Shown here: positions 26,454 through 34,592 of the stretch, in pieces
How the letters are laid out: each line of letters starts with the position of its first letter
Numbering within the stretch: the first letter of the stretch is position 1
From: UBA4421 sp028228615
Lineage (GTDB): Bacteria; Pseudomonadota; Gammaproteobacteria; Pseudomonadales; Azotimanducaceae
Reading direction: 5' to 3'
Assembly (NCBI GenBank): GCA_028228615.1
Contig: JAOJBS010000001.1
Coordinates: 62,001-126,000 of the forward strand
DNA: 64,000 bases
Notes under the pieces: model-generated
What the model was told of the DNA's origin: nothing
Seen by the model: only the letters and a program-made list of their open reading frames with translations
Databases searched by the model: none
Translations under genes and position numbers: made by a program

Positions 26454-26705
26454 CTATTTTGTCCGCAATTGGGTGCCGGTTTCTTTGCTGGGAAGTGGCA
26501 AAAATTCTTGGGCGACAAATAGACAAACCAGGGAGGCGCACATTTGTTTGAGCATATGGTTACCCTCGCCGAGACAAAATAACGCAACCAGCATTATGAA
26601 AGACAGCGTACATAGAAGTAACAACCCACTGGATAACGCCCCGTGTACAGGCAAATTTGGCGAACCATCCATCGCTTGGCGCTTTAGTTCTTCGTGTTTC
26701 GACAT
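26454..26705 (-). CDS. Small membrane protein of unknown function
   Basis: An 83-residue protein with a soluble N-terminus (MSKHEELKRQAMDG), a strong membrane span (LLLLCTLSFIMLVALFCLG) and a second weaker hydrophobic stretch (LVCLFVAQEFLPL). The ATG is preceded by GGAGAAAGCC on the reverse strand, a reasonable ribosome site. I do not recognise a family. It sits between the SIS-domain gene and the divergent GH20 gene; nothing supports a specific role. Confidence 0.5.
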   Translation of the reverse strand: MSKHEELKRQAMDGSPNLPVHGALSSGLLLLCTLSFIMLVALFCLGEGNHMLKQMCASLVCLFVAQEFLPLPSKETGTQLRTK

Positions 26706-26888
26706 GGCTTTCTCCGCTATTGCTCAGCTACTTTTCTGCTTTAGAACGTCGCGATGGTCTTAAAATAGCAGTTGCATAGCCTCCCCTTGTCACCCATTTC
26801 CTCAACGGCGCATAACCCGGGCTAGGTGGTGTTTTGCCTGAGTGCGCGTTTGTGCTGTTTTCTTGGTTAAAGTCATTATCATTAGGCG

Positions 26889-28859
26889 ATGCTTAATCAA
26901 AATCCTATTTCCGTTTTACCAAAACCCAACCATCTGCAAATGGGGGCTAAGGCGCGAGCAACCCCTTCAGGTTTTGCATTGCACTGGCAAGGTTCGGCAG
27001 ATGCTCGGGTAGAAAACTTCGCTCGAGAATTATTGCTCGAAAGTCAGTGCGGCCCGCTGCATTTACATGTGCAACACGTGCAGTCATCAACGCCCCCTGT
27101 GCAAGCAGATGAGTCTCACCGTATTTCTATTCGCGATGACGGCATTCATTTGTCGGCGAGCAATACGTGGGGCGCCCTCCGTGGGCTAGCAACGCTGCAT
27201 CAGTTGGTTGTGACCAATGAATTGTTTTTGGGCCTAATTATTGAGGACAGTCCGCGGTTTAATTGGCGCGGTTTGTTACTAGATGTTGCGCGGCATTTTT
27301 TACCCGTAGAAGATTTGTTTGCGGTTGTAGATGGCCTGGCAGTGCTGAAGATGAACGTACTGCACATACACTTCAGTGACGACCAAGCCTACCGTTTGCC
27401 GAGTGCAGCACGGCCTAAGTTGCCCAGCGCCGAGCATTATTCCAAACAGCAGTTGTTAGATTTAGTGGCCTACGCAGCCAACCGTGGGGTGCGTATTATT
27501 CCTGAGTTAGATGTGCCGGGCCATGTGACTCATTGGCTGGCCGCCTATCCTGAGTGGGGCATGTATGAGGTGCAGCCCAGTGAGCGCTTTGGCGTGCACA
27601 AAGCTTGTCTGAATCCAACGGACGAAATGGTCTACACGGCACTTGAGGCGATATTTGCCGAAGTAGTGGAGATTTTTCCAGACGACTTTGTGCATGTTGG
27701 CGGCGATGAAGTGAATCCTTCTTGGTGGTCCGAAAACTCTCAGGCTCAGGCATTCATTGCCACGCATAACTTAGGTGACGTTCGCGGCCTGCAGAATTAT
27801 TTTTTGCAACGACTATGTGTAATGTTAGAAGCTAAGGGTAAGCAGGTGATTGGCTGGGATGAGATTTTGCACCCCGATATACCTAATTGCGTGGTGCAAA
27901 ATTGGCGTGGCATTACGACCCGTGATCGTGCGCTTGCGCTGAACAGAGACTGTGTCGTTTCCGGCCCCTTCTATTTAGATCTATTTTTCCCCGCGGACTT
28001 GCACTACGGCTTTGATGTTGAAGGCAGCCAAGAGGAAATGTTGGCGTTGGAAGATGATTTGGCTAAAGACCTGCGTCTACAACACGTCGCGAAAGCTCTG
28101 GCTTGGACCCATCAATGGCGGGAAGGGGCTGTGGATATTGATGCGGCGCAAACCTCTGCACAAGTGCTGGGCGGCGAAGCGTGTTTGTGGGCTGAGTTAG
28201 TAGATTCTCAAACATTGATGCCGCGCTTGTGGAGTCGGCTGCCTGCCGTAGCAGAAGTGCTTTGGTCGAACATAAACACCCCGGTTGCAGTAGACGGGAT
28301 AAACGATTTTTATCGGCGACTGAACAGCAGTTGGCGCGCGCTGCCCAATGACCCAGAGCTTTGCCAAAACCAAGCGTTAGAAAAAATGGGTTTCTCGCAG
28401 GCCCAGCAAACGGTGCTTTCTTATTTGGAGCCAGTTAAATGGTATGGCCGTCTGCTTGGCGAACAGGCCTTGCAAGCCAGATTGTCTGGAACAGAAATGC
28501 CCCAAGCGCGGCCTTATGGCGTGAACACACCGTTGGATAAGGTCATTGATTTCATAATGCCCGAGAGTATGGCAGCACGGCGATTGGCCGCGTCATTAGA
28601 CGCTGACGCAATGAGTCAGCTCAAAGTCGACTGCCAAGCCCAGGCGCTTAATTTCCCTTGGCCTGAAGAGGTGCAGGGTGCTTTAGATGTGTTGGTTGAT
28701 GCCTGTGACCTAATGTTGAAGTGGCTCGGTGGTGAGTTGGCGGCGGAAGAATGTCGGGCACAATTGCTGGCTTTATACCAGCCCCGCGGAGAGTTTATGG
28801 TGGCGGTTATTCCGCACTTTATTGACCACCTCGCGCTCACTACTCACAGCGCGAATTAA
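26889..28859 (+). CDS. Beta-N-acetylhexosaminidase, GH20 family
   Basis: A 656-residue exo-acting hexosaminidase. The N-terminal GH20b-like domain is followed by the TIM barrel starting around residue 118 (FNWRGLLLDVARHFLP). HIHFSDDQAYRLP, IIPELDVPGHVTHW and the catalytic Asp-Glu pair in FVHVGGDEVNPSWW fit substrate-assisted catalysis. No signal peptide is visible, so it is probably cytoplasmic and acts on imported GlcNAc oligosaccharides. Four bases separate its stop from the kinase start, so the two work in one pathway. The C-terminal 120 residues after the barrel are helical and unassigned. Confidence 0.93.
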   Translation: MLNQNPISVLPKPNHLQMGAKARATPSGFALHWQGSADARVENFARELLLESQCGPLHLHVQHVQSSTPPVQADESHRISIRDDGIHLSASNTWGALRGLATLHQLVVTNELFLGLIIEDSPRFNWRGLLLDVARHFLPVEDLFAVVDGLAVLKMNVLHIHFSDDQAYRLPSAARPKLPSAEHYSKQQLLDLVAYAANRGVRIIPELDVPGHVTHWLAAYPEWGMYEVQPSERFGVHKACLNPTDEMVYTALEAIFAEVVEIFPDDFVHVGGDEVNPSWWSENSQAQAFIATHNLGDVRGLQNYFLQRLCVMLEAKGKQVIGWDEILHPDIPNCVVQNWRGITTRDRALALNRDCVVSGPFYLDLFFPADLHYGFDVEGSQEEMLALEDDLAKDLRLQHVAKALAWTHQWREGAVDIDAAQTSAQVLGGEACLWAELVDSQTLMPRLWSRLPAVAEVLWSNINTPVAVDGINDFYRRLNSSWRALPNDPELCQNQALEKMGFSQAQQTVLSYLEPVKWYGRLLGEQALQARLSGTEMPQARPYGVNTPLDKVIDFIMPESMAARRLAASLDADAMSQLKVDCQAQALNFPWPEEVQGALDVLVDACDLMLKWLGGELAAEECRAQLLALYQPRGEFMVAVIPHFIDHLALTTHSAN

Positions 28860-28862
28860 GTA

Positions 28863-29894
28863 GTGAGCCAAATTGAGGTTTTACAGCGCGCTTATGAAGT
28901 ATCTGCTCAGTGGTTTGATCAAGTCACGTTAGCGCCGCTGGGCAATGGACACATTCACCATACTTTTTTGCTCACTACCGCCCAGCATCAAGAACAGTTT
29001 GTGCTGCAGCGCGTGAGTGAAAATGTATTTCCTGATCCGCATTTGGTTCAACGCCAGACTCAGCGGATCACCGAGCACTTGTTAAACAACGATGGGTTTT
29101 CTAACCGCTACCGAGTGCCCAAATTACAGCCCAGTAAAACTGGCGAGTTTCATCATGTTGCGGAGAGTGGCTTTTGGCGGCTGTGGCAGTATTTTGCTAA
29201 CACCCAAGTTGTAGAGTCGTTTGAACAGCCAACACAAATCGCTTTAACCGCCCGGGCTTTTGCGGATTATCAGCGCGTGCTAGCGAACCTGCCCGGACAA
29301 CCCTTATCAGAGACCATCGAAGGGTTTTTGCAATTAGACTTTTATTTACAACAATTTTCGCAAGTTGCTAAAGATGCACCCAAAGATCTTATGAACGCTG
29401 TGGCGCATTTGCAAAACCAAGAGTCAGGATTCTCTGAATTTAATGCCCACGTCCATGCCGACTGCAAAGTGAACAACCTGCTCTTTAACGCACAAGGTAC
29501 GCGGGTCGCCGCTGTAATAGATTTAGATACCACCATGTACGGCCATTGGGCTTGGGACTTTGGCGATTTGATGCGGTCAATTGCTTTTAGTCGCGGCCGA
29601 GCGGACCTAGTAGATTACGAGAATGCAGCAGAGGGATTCTTGCTTGGCTTGCAAAAACCTGTAACAGAACAAACTGTGCAAGACATGGTTCAAGTGCCGG
29701 GACATATTGCCGGGATGTTGGGGTTACGATTTTTAACCGATCATCTTGTTGGCGATGTTTACTTTCGTGTCAGTGAGGCGGGGCAGAACTTGCAGCGAGC
29801 GCGAGAGCAGTTCGCGCTGATGGAGCAATTCAACGACATGGCTCAGGCTATGGAGGCGGTGGTGAAAAACCTTGGCGAACAGTTACCAAGCTAG
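28863..29894 (+). CDS. APH-fold sugar kinase, N-acetylhexosamine 1-kinase (NahK)-like
   Basis: A 343-residue phosphotransferase with a GTG start just 3 bases after the hexosaminidase stop. The catalytic loop is in HVHADCKVNNLLF (Asp and Asn of the APH fold) and the metal-binding Asp in AVIDLDTTMYGHWAWDFGDL. The N-terminal lobe has LAPLGNGHIHHTFLL and FVLQRVSENVF. NahK relatives phosphorylate GlcNAc or GalNAc at the anomeric carbon, which suits the product of the preceding gene. Family membership is clear; sugar specificity is inferred from context. Confidence 0.85.
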   Translation: MSQIEVLQRAYEVSAQWFDQVTLAPLGNGHIHHTFLLTTAQHQEQFVLQRVSENVFPDPHLVQRQTQRITEHLLNNDGFSNRYRVPKLQPSKTGEFHHVAESGFWRLWQYFANTQVVESFEQPTQIALTARAFADYQRVLANLPGQPLSETIEGFLQLDFYLQQFSQVAKDAPKDLMNAVAHLQNQESGFSEFNAHVHADCKVNNLLFNAQGTRVAAVIDLDTTMYGHWAWDFGDLMRSIAFSRGRADLVDYENAAEGFLLGLQKPVTEQTVQDMVQVPGHIAGMLGLRFLTDHLVGDVYFRVSEAGQNLQRAREQFALMEQFNDMAQAMEAVVKNLGEQLPS

Positions 29895-29966
29895 CGTTGT
29901 ATATTTTCTTAGGTAGTGGTGCTGTAACCGCTCTTAAATCCCGAACAACAAGACTAGGTCACCAAC

Positions 29967-30242
29967 CTAGGTCACTTGACTTAGAATAAAGCGCACCAGC
30001 AATGCCATAAGCACCACAAAAATTGCGGTGAATCCCACCCCAATTATTATGAAATGACTGGCTTTGCCGCGAGCAAAGTCGCGCTCCCTATTTTTGCTAG
30101 ATTGCACGCCAATCGCTGCGGACAAAGCGCTGCCGATCATTTGCCACAGTGTCAGGGGCGGCAATACCTCGTCGGGGTTATCCACTTGGGTCATCTGATC
30201 TTCAGTGCTTGGCGCTGTAGAATTTTTCTCTTCGTCATTCAT
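29967..30242 (-). CDS. DUF2970 small membrane protein
   Basis: A 91-residue protein with an acidic N-terminus, then TLWQMIGSALSAAIGVQSSK followed by NRERDFARGK, which is the DUF2970 signature, and one membrane span at the end (FIIIGVGFTAIFVVLMALLV). These proteins are widespread in gamma- and betaproteobacteria with no known role. It is convergent with the kinase gene and has its own start at the ATG at 30242. Confidence 0.88.
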   Translation of the reverse strand: MNDEEKNSTAPSTEDQMTQVDNPDEVLPPLTLWQMIGSALSAAIGVQSSKNRERDFARGKASHFIIIGVGFTAIFVVLMALLVRFILSQVT

Positions 30243-30413
30243 CTCTTATGGCCGTCCTTTATGGTCGTGGTTTTTAATGCGTTTACCAAGCGGTGGTTTG
30301 TTGTTGCCCTAAGTGGCGCACTATCTAGCTCAACATTTGAGTCTGCCATCTTAGGTGTTGTTTAGATATTCTCAAGCATTGTTCGACCAATGGCTTAATG
30401 CGATGCTTGTTCG

Positions 30414-31199
30414 ATGAAATTACATCCGCTTAATCAGAATTTCAGCTGGCAACAACCAGTTGGGCCGTTCACCTGTATCACCCAAGCTCAGGCTAACGCC
30501 TACGCCCATCAGGGCGGCTTTGTTTTACCCGATGTTTTCAGCCCAGCGGAGTTGACGGCTTTATTGGCAGAACTTGATCCATTGGAAGCCGAGAAAAACG
30601 CACTGCTGCAAAATGCAGATCCCAATGCGATAGCCATCGCCAAACACGATGAAATTGTTTTTCGGGCCCACACGGTATTGCAGTCACCCCAAGCCAAGGC
30701 GCTGGCAAGCCACCCTGCAATGCTGGCTTTGGTTAAAGATCTTATTGGTCCCAAGGTGCGCTTGTACTGGGACCAAATTGTTTATAAACGCCCGGGTACA
30801 CCCACTGAATTTCCTTGGCATCAGGACAATGGCTACACCTATGTGCAGCCGCAACAGTACTTAACTTGTTGGATCGCCTTGAACGACGCCACAGAAGAAA
30901 ACGGCTGTCCGTGGATTGCGCCGGGCTTGCATAAGTTGGGCACGCTGGATCATTGGTGGGCGGATGTAGGTTTTCAGTGTTTAAAAGAAACCCCAAACAA
31001 CGCCATTGCCATGCCGCTTAAGGCAGGTTCCATTGCCGTGTTCTCTAGTCTTACCCCACACCGCACTGGACCCAATCTCACAGCGAATACGCGCAAGGCG
31101 TATATTTTACAATACGCCCCAGACGGTGCAGTAATGCACCATCGCACTGGCGAGACTGAGTTGGCCGCCGATCCAGGGCGACAGTTTTTAGTGACCTAG
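30414..31199 (+). CDS. Phytanoyl-CoA dioxygenase (PhyH) family protein
   Basis: A 261-residue Fe(II)/2-oxoglutarate oxygenase. The iron ligands are His136 and Asp138 in WHQDNGY, and the distal His in LTPHRTGPN about 80 residues later, followed by the Arg that binds 2-oxoglutarate in NTRKAYIL. WIALNDATEENGCPWIAPG is typical of the family. Members hydroxylate fatty acyl groups, ectoine or secondary metabolites; the substrate is unknown. It is the second such oxygenase in the window, unrelated in sequence to the TauD-type one. Confidence 0.9.
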   Translation: MKLHPLNQNFSWQQPVGPFTCITQAQANAYAHQGGFVLPDVFSPAELTALLAELDPLEAEKNALLQNADPNAIAIAKHDEIVFRAHTVLQSPQAKALASHPAMLALVKDLIGPKVRLYWDQIVYKRPGTPTEFPWHQDNGYTYVQPQQYLTCWIALNDATEENGCPWIAPGLHKLGTLDHWWADVGFQCLKETPNNAIAMPLKAGSIAVFSSLTPHRTGPNLTANTRKAYILQYAPDGAVMHHRTGETELAADPGRQFLVT

Positions 31200-31312
31200 T
31201 TATCTAGTTACCTCAAGCGGCCAATATAGTTGAAAAAAGGTTGAAAAGAGGCTTGGAAAAAGTTGGGAAAAATATGGCAGCAGCAACAAACACGAGGACA
31301 GAAGTGGAAGGC

Positions 31313-31705
31313 GTGAATAAACGTGCGGCAAAGTATGTGTGGCAACCTATTTGGCTATTAGCCGCGGCCCTGTTGTTTGCTGGATGCGCCAGTCAAGACC
31401 GACCGCTGCAACTGAGCAGTGGCGCTGCACCAATTTATCCACCACAAGCACAGGCTCAGGGCGTGGAGGGCGAGGTAACCGTTCAATATGATGTCACCGA
31501 CCAGGGTGCAGTGATTAATGCGGTTGTTGTAGAAAGTTCGCCGGGCCAAGTGTTTGATACCGCCGCGCTACAGGCCGTGACAAGCTGGAAATTCACTCCG
31601 GCGCGTCGAGGCGGCGTGGCTATTGCACAGAAATCCCTAGTAAGTAGACTCAGTTTCAAAATGGGTGCGAGGGCGACTGATGAAGCTGAATTACCGAGAA
31701 GATAG
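31313..31705 (+). CDS. TonB C-terminal domain lipoprotein
   Basis: I chose the GTG at 31313, which gives a canonical lipoprotein signal: VNKRAAKYVW, WLLAAALLFAGC with the acylated Cys 25 residues in. An ATG at 31274 or TTG at 31241 would add 13 or 24 polar residues before it. The mature part is a TonB C-terminal domain of about 90 residues: PIYPPQAQAQGVEGEVTVQY, then VESSPGQVFDTAALQAVTSW and KFTPARR. Unlike real TonB it is lipid-anchored and lacks the Pro-rich spacer, so it may be a TonB-like accessory or a periplasmic scaffold. It overlaps the next gene by 26 bases. Confidence 0.82.
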   Translation: MNKRAAKYVWQPIWLLAAALLFAGCASQDRPLQLSSGAAPIYPPQAQAQGVEGEVTVQYDVTDQGAVINAVVVESSPGQVFDTAALQAVTSWKFTPARRGGVAIAQKSLVSRLSFKMGARATDEAELPRR

Positions 31706-32324
31706 CCATCTGTATGGATGGTCCGTAGCATTTGGCCGTAATATTATTTTCACGCTTACCCTCATCGCACTGGGGCTAAGTCTATATCTCCAAGATCGAG
31801 CATTAGGCACGGCCTTTGCTGATGTATCTGCAGCCGATCACATTGGCTACATGCTGCGGGTTACCGCGCGCATTGCATTCGTTCTATTACTTCTGGCTAT
31901 GATCGCCCGGCCTTTTCGGCAGTTGACCGGCATGGGTTCCGAGCTATTGCGCCATCGCCGTTATCTGGGCTTGGCGATGGCCTTTGTACACACGGTGCAC
32001 TTTGGTTATGTGGTTGCGTACCTACAAACCAGTGGTGAACCGTTAGAAATGGTCACGCTAATTTTTGGTGGGCTCGCATTTTTGCTCACATGGATTATGG
32101 CGGCCACCAGTAATAATGCTTCCCAGCGCGCCCTAAAAGCTTGGTGGCGGCGCATACACACGCTCGGCATTTATTACGTGTGGCTGATCTTTATGAATAC
32201 TTTTATTGGTGTGCTGTTGGCCACGAGCGATCCACTTTATGTGGGTATTGTCGCCGTAGGGTTAGTTGCAGTTAGCCTGCGCATCGCCGTGTTTCTGCGT
32301 CAGCGATTTAGCCGCACGGCATAA
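31680..32324 (+). CDS. Ferric-reductase-like transmembrane haem protein
   Basis: A 214-residue integral membrane protein from the ATG at 31680, with about six spans. Histidines in RRYLGLAMAFVHTVHFGYV and later WRRIHTLGIYYVWLIF fit the bis-haem pattern of the ferric reductase / YedZ (MsrQ) family. It probably moves electrons across the inner membrane to a periplasmic partner; no MsrP gene is nearby. It overlaps the TonB-like lipoprotein gene, so the pair is co-translated, possibly linked to iron handling. The 3' end overlaps the convergent thioesterase gene by 25 bases. Confidence 0.8.
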   Translation: MKLNYREDSHLYGWSVAFGRNIIFTLTLIALGLSLYLQDRALGTAFADVSAADHIGYMLRVTARIAFVLLLLAMIARPFRQLTGMGSELLRHRRYLGLAMAFVHTVHFGYVVAYLQTSGEPLEMVTLIFGGLAFLLTWIMAATSNNASQRALKAWWRRIHTLGIYYVWLIFMNTFIGVLLATSDPLYVGIVAVGLVAVSLRIAVFLRQRFSRTA

Positions 32325-32755
32325 AGCCCGGAAAATCCACCGGCCTCGGTGCCATCGGCCAGCAACACTTTGGTGCTCAGGGGAAAGCGGCCTTTGCCGG
32401 TGCTTTTAAGCTTTTCAAATTCTTCTAAATGCTCGCCAAAACTACAGGTCACATGAATGTCCTCTGCCACCGGTTTGGCGTAGTCAATCTGACCGTTGGC
32501 AATCACAATGGATGCGTCCAAATCATTCAGCTTTAACTGCAAGTGCATCATGCCCCAGCCGGTGAGGGCTTGAATGGCGTAAAGGCTGCCGGCAAAAGCG
32601 GTGCCATGAACGTTTACATTAGGCGCAAGGCCCGCGTGAGTGGTCAGCACATGATCACGAAAATGTGCAATTTTCATGGTCATGGCTTTAGACAGCGGAA
32701 TTTGTTCATGCCAAATGGCTTCAAGGTTTTGGCAAAGAGTGTCCATGTCAGTCAT
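32300..32755 (-). CDS. YiiD C-terminal-type thioesterase
   Basis: A 151-residue hotdog-fold protein. NVNVHGTAFAGSLYAIQALT and GWGMMHLQL form the central helix, and ASIVIANGQIDYAKPV the following strand, as in the putative thioesterase domain found at the C-terminus of YiiD. It occurs here as a stand-alone domain. Probable role is hydrolysis of an acyl-CoA or acyl-ACP; the substrate is unknown. It is convergent with, and overlaps, the haem protein gene. Confidence 0.87.
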   Translation of the reverse strand: MTDMDTLCQNLEAIWHEQIPLSKAMTMKIAHFRDHVLTTHAGLAPNVNVHGTAFAGSLYAIQALTGWGMMHLQLKLNDLDASIVIANGQIDYAKPVAEDIHVTCSFGEHLEEFEKLKSTGKGRFPLSTKVLLADGTEAGGFSGLYAVRLNR

Positions 32756-32793
32756 AGTGATTCTTCTTAAGTGCAGACAAATTGGGGAAACAA

Positions 32794-33084
32794 GTGATCA
32801 GTGTGAATATGGTAGCCGCCAATGTCTACGAGGTTGTTTTAGAAGGCAGTGAAGAAAGCATTCACCGCGTGACCATGAGCCCAGCGTTGTATAAAGAAAT
32901 ATGCGGCGGCACATTTACCCAAGAGTGGGTACTTATCCAAGCGTTCCGCCTCATGCTTGAGTTTGGACAACGCAGTCAAATAGCCAAAGAATTCGACCTG
33001 TCTGAACTCATCCAGCGCTACGAGTATTTTGTGATCCAGATGCAGGAAAGGCTTGGGTATAAGGAGTCAGCCGGATCTAATTAA
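32794..33084 (+). CDS. Small protein of unknown function
   Basis: A 96-residue cytoplasmic protein from the GTG at 32794, which GGGGAAACAA precedes; a TTG at 32782 would add four residues. It starts with a short beta sheet (MVAANVYEVVLEG, IHRVTMSPALYKEIC) and continues with helices (EWVLIQAFRLMLEFGQRSQI, then LSELIQRYEYFVIQ). I recognise no family. It stands 9 bases from the end of a convergent gene, divergent from the thioesterase. Confidence 0.6.
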   Translation: MISVNMVAANVYEVVLEGSEESIHRVTMSPALYKEICGGTFTQEWVLIQAFRLMLEFGQRSQIAKEFDLSELIQRYEYFVIQMQERLGYKESAGSN

Positions 33085-33090
33085 CAAGCG

Positions 33091-34382
33091 CTAAAGCTTA
33101 AAGCGGTTACGTAGCACCAAACCCACTTGGAATAATAAGACCAAGGTCAGCAGGCTTTGACTAAAGGTGATGAAGTAGAGCCAGTTAGGCATGTGCTCAC
33201 CGAACAAGGCCATCAAACCTTGAGTTCTTGCGTCCTTACTGCTGGGGATATAGACAAACATTTGGCCCCAAGAAAAGGGCATCGCTTTTATGAGCTGGTG
33301 ATAGGTAAAGGGCAGCGTCGAAGCCTTTGCATAAACTGCTGCCCCTAAAAGCCAAAGACCGATTAACCCGCACAAAGGCCGAACCAAGCTGCGACCATAG
33401 TCACTGGCCAGCCAGAATAAACCTTCTACCAACGCTGTAGCGAAACCGTGCTTGTTGCGCCATCTAGCCGCGCGCATTTCCTCTACCCTGAAATCCAAAG
33501 TTTTTTCAAAATCTCTGTTTTGTTCAGCCAGTTCTTTCAGGCGGCGCAGGCGTTCAGCGTCTCCTTTATCTTTAGCTTGCCGATATCCGGACGAGTTTAG
33601 CATTGTAGGAAATACACATTTTAGCCCAGCGAGAGAGGTATGGTGAGAGGTTTTGGTACCCACCAAATCCGGAACGCACCCAAAGGTATCCCCACTGTCC
33701 AGTGTAAAAACCTTTTCGAATGACGCGTGACGGAAGCTAAGTGAAGTTACCGTTTTCACATTTATCAAATTCGCAAAGCTGGATCTCCCTAGGAAAGTGG
33801 CATCACCAAAGTTATAACTGCCAATACCAAGACTCGCTGCATCAAGAGTAAAAGCGCCTAGGCCGAATTTTGCACGATAAAACGATACATCGCCGTCGCC
33901 GAAAGTTGTGCTGAAGAGGATACATCGCCGTCGCCGAAATTCACGTCGAAGAAGGATATACCGCCGTCGCCGAAAGCCGCATTATTAAACGTTACATAGC
34001 CGTCGCCGAATTTCGCGCGATTAAACGATACCTCGCTTTTGCCGAAAGTCGCACTGAAGAGCGAAGCATGGCCCTTGCCGAAGGTCGCGCGGTCGAACGA
34101 TACATCGCCGTCGCCGAATGTCGCGATATTAAACGATACATCACCTTCGCCGAATGTTGTGCCACCAAAGTTTTTCTTGCCAGTTGGGAAGTGAAAGTTG
34201 GCGAAGGGCCAATAATCTATATTGATAGTTTCTAGATTTCGATGCTGGTTAAAATCAACGCTTTGAAAATTGATGTCTGCATCCGGATTATTTTCTACCC
34301 ATGCATTCCAAACGTCCCGTCCTTGAATCCACAAAGCCACAGCCTCTTCGGGTCCAAGTGATATTCGCTCGTCCTCTGCCAT
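33091..34382 (-). pseudogene. 12-residue-repeat membrane protein (pentapeptide-repeat/channel-like), split by a 1-base frameshift
   Basis: Frame one runs from ATG 34382 to a stop at 33858 (174 residues); the other frame runs on to 33091. Adding one base in the run at 33911-33920 (TCCTCTTC where the preceding repeat has TCCTTCTTC, read on the reverse strand) joins them into about 430 residues. The order is a leader of about 74 residues; ten or so 12-residue repeats of form ATFGxGxVSFxx, continuing smoothly across the break (TTFGDGDVSFYR, AKFGLGAFTLDA); a charged linker (NRDFEKTLDFRVEEMRAARW); and two or so membrane spans (LCGLIGLWLLGAAVYA, SLLTLVLLFQVGLVL). The build matches pentapeptide-repeat proteins with channel-like C-termini, though the repeat is 12 not 5. 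It may be a true pseudogene, a phase-variable gene or a sequence error. Confidence 0.75.
33795..34160 (-). repeat. Coding 36-bp tandem repeats
   Basis: About ten imperfect 36-bp units whose core reads CGCCGTCGCCGAA on the plus strand, each coding one 12-residue unit ATFGxGxVSFxx. The frameshift lies inside this array at 33911-33920. Repeat structure makes slippage and unit-number change likely. Confidence 0.85.
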
Positions 34383-34491
34383 AGTCTTTGTCAGTTGCTT
34401 TACCGGCTTTCAGCATGTGCTTTTTTCGCCTTCTCTCTCAAACAATTACCCTTATTGGTGTTGTTTTCTTGACCGGTGGTTTGCGTCTTCT

Positions 34492-34532
34492 CTTTGCCTT
34501 TGCCTTTGCCTTTGCCTTTGCCTTTGCCTTTG
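34492..34532 (+). repeat. Hexanucleotide microsatellite (CTTTGC)6.8 upstream of the amidohydrolase
   Basis: Six full and one nearly full perfect copies of CTTTGC, ending 60 bases before the ATG at 34593. The frame across it is open (it would read alternating Pro-Leu), but the signal peptide begins only at 34593, so the tract is most likely in the promoter or leader. Copy number change would move spacing in 6-base steps. Confidence 0.9.
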
Positions 34533-34592
34533 TATGAGTTTTCCTTGTGCGCTGCTTATGGGCTAAACTCTGTCTTTTGTCGGAGGGGTGCT

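Noticed and set aside
33795..34160. The 36-bp direct repeats look CRISPR-like in unit length.
   Set aside because: There are no unique spacers between units; the repeats are contiguous, imperfect and code a 12-residue protein repeat. No cas genes are present.
34476..34592. An in-frame extension of the M20 amidohydrolase to a GTG at 34476, reading through the microsatellite.
   Set aside because: It would place a Pro-Leu repeat before a perfect signal peptide; the ATG at 34593 has a strong ribosome site.
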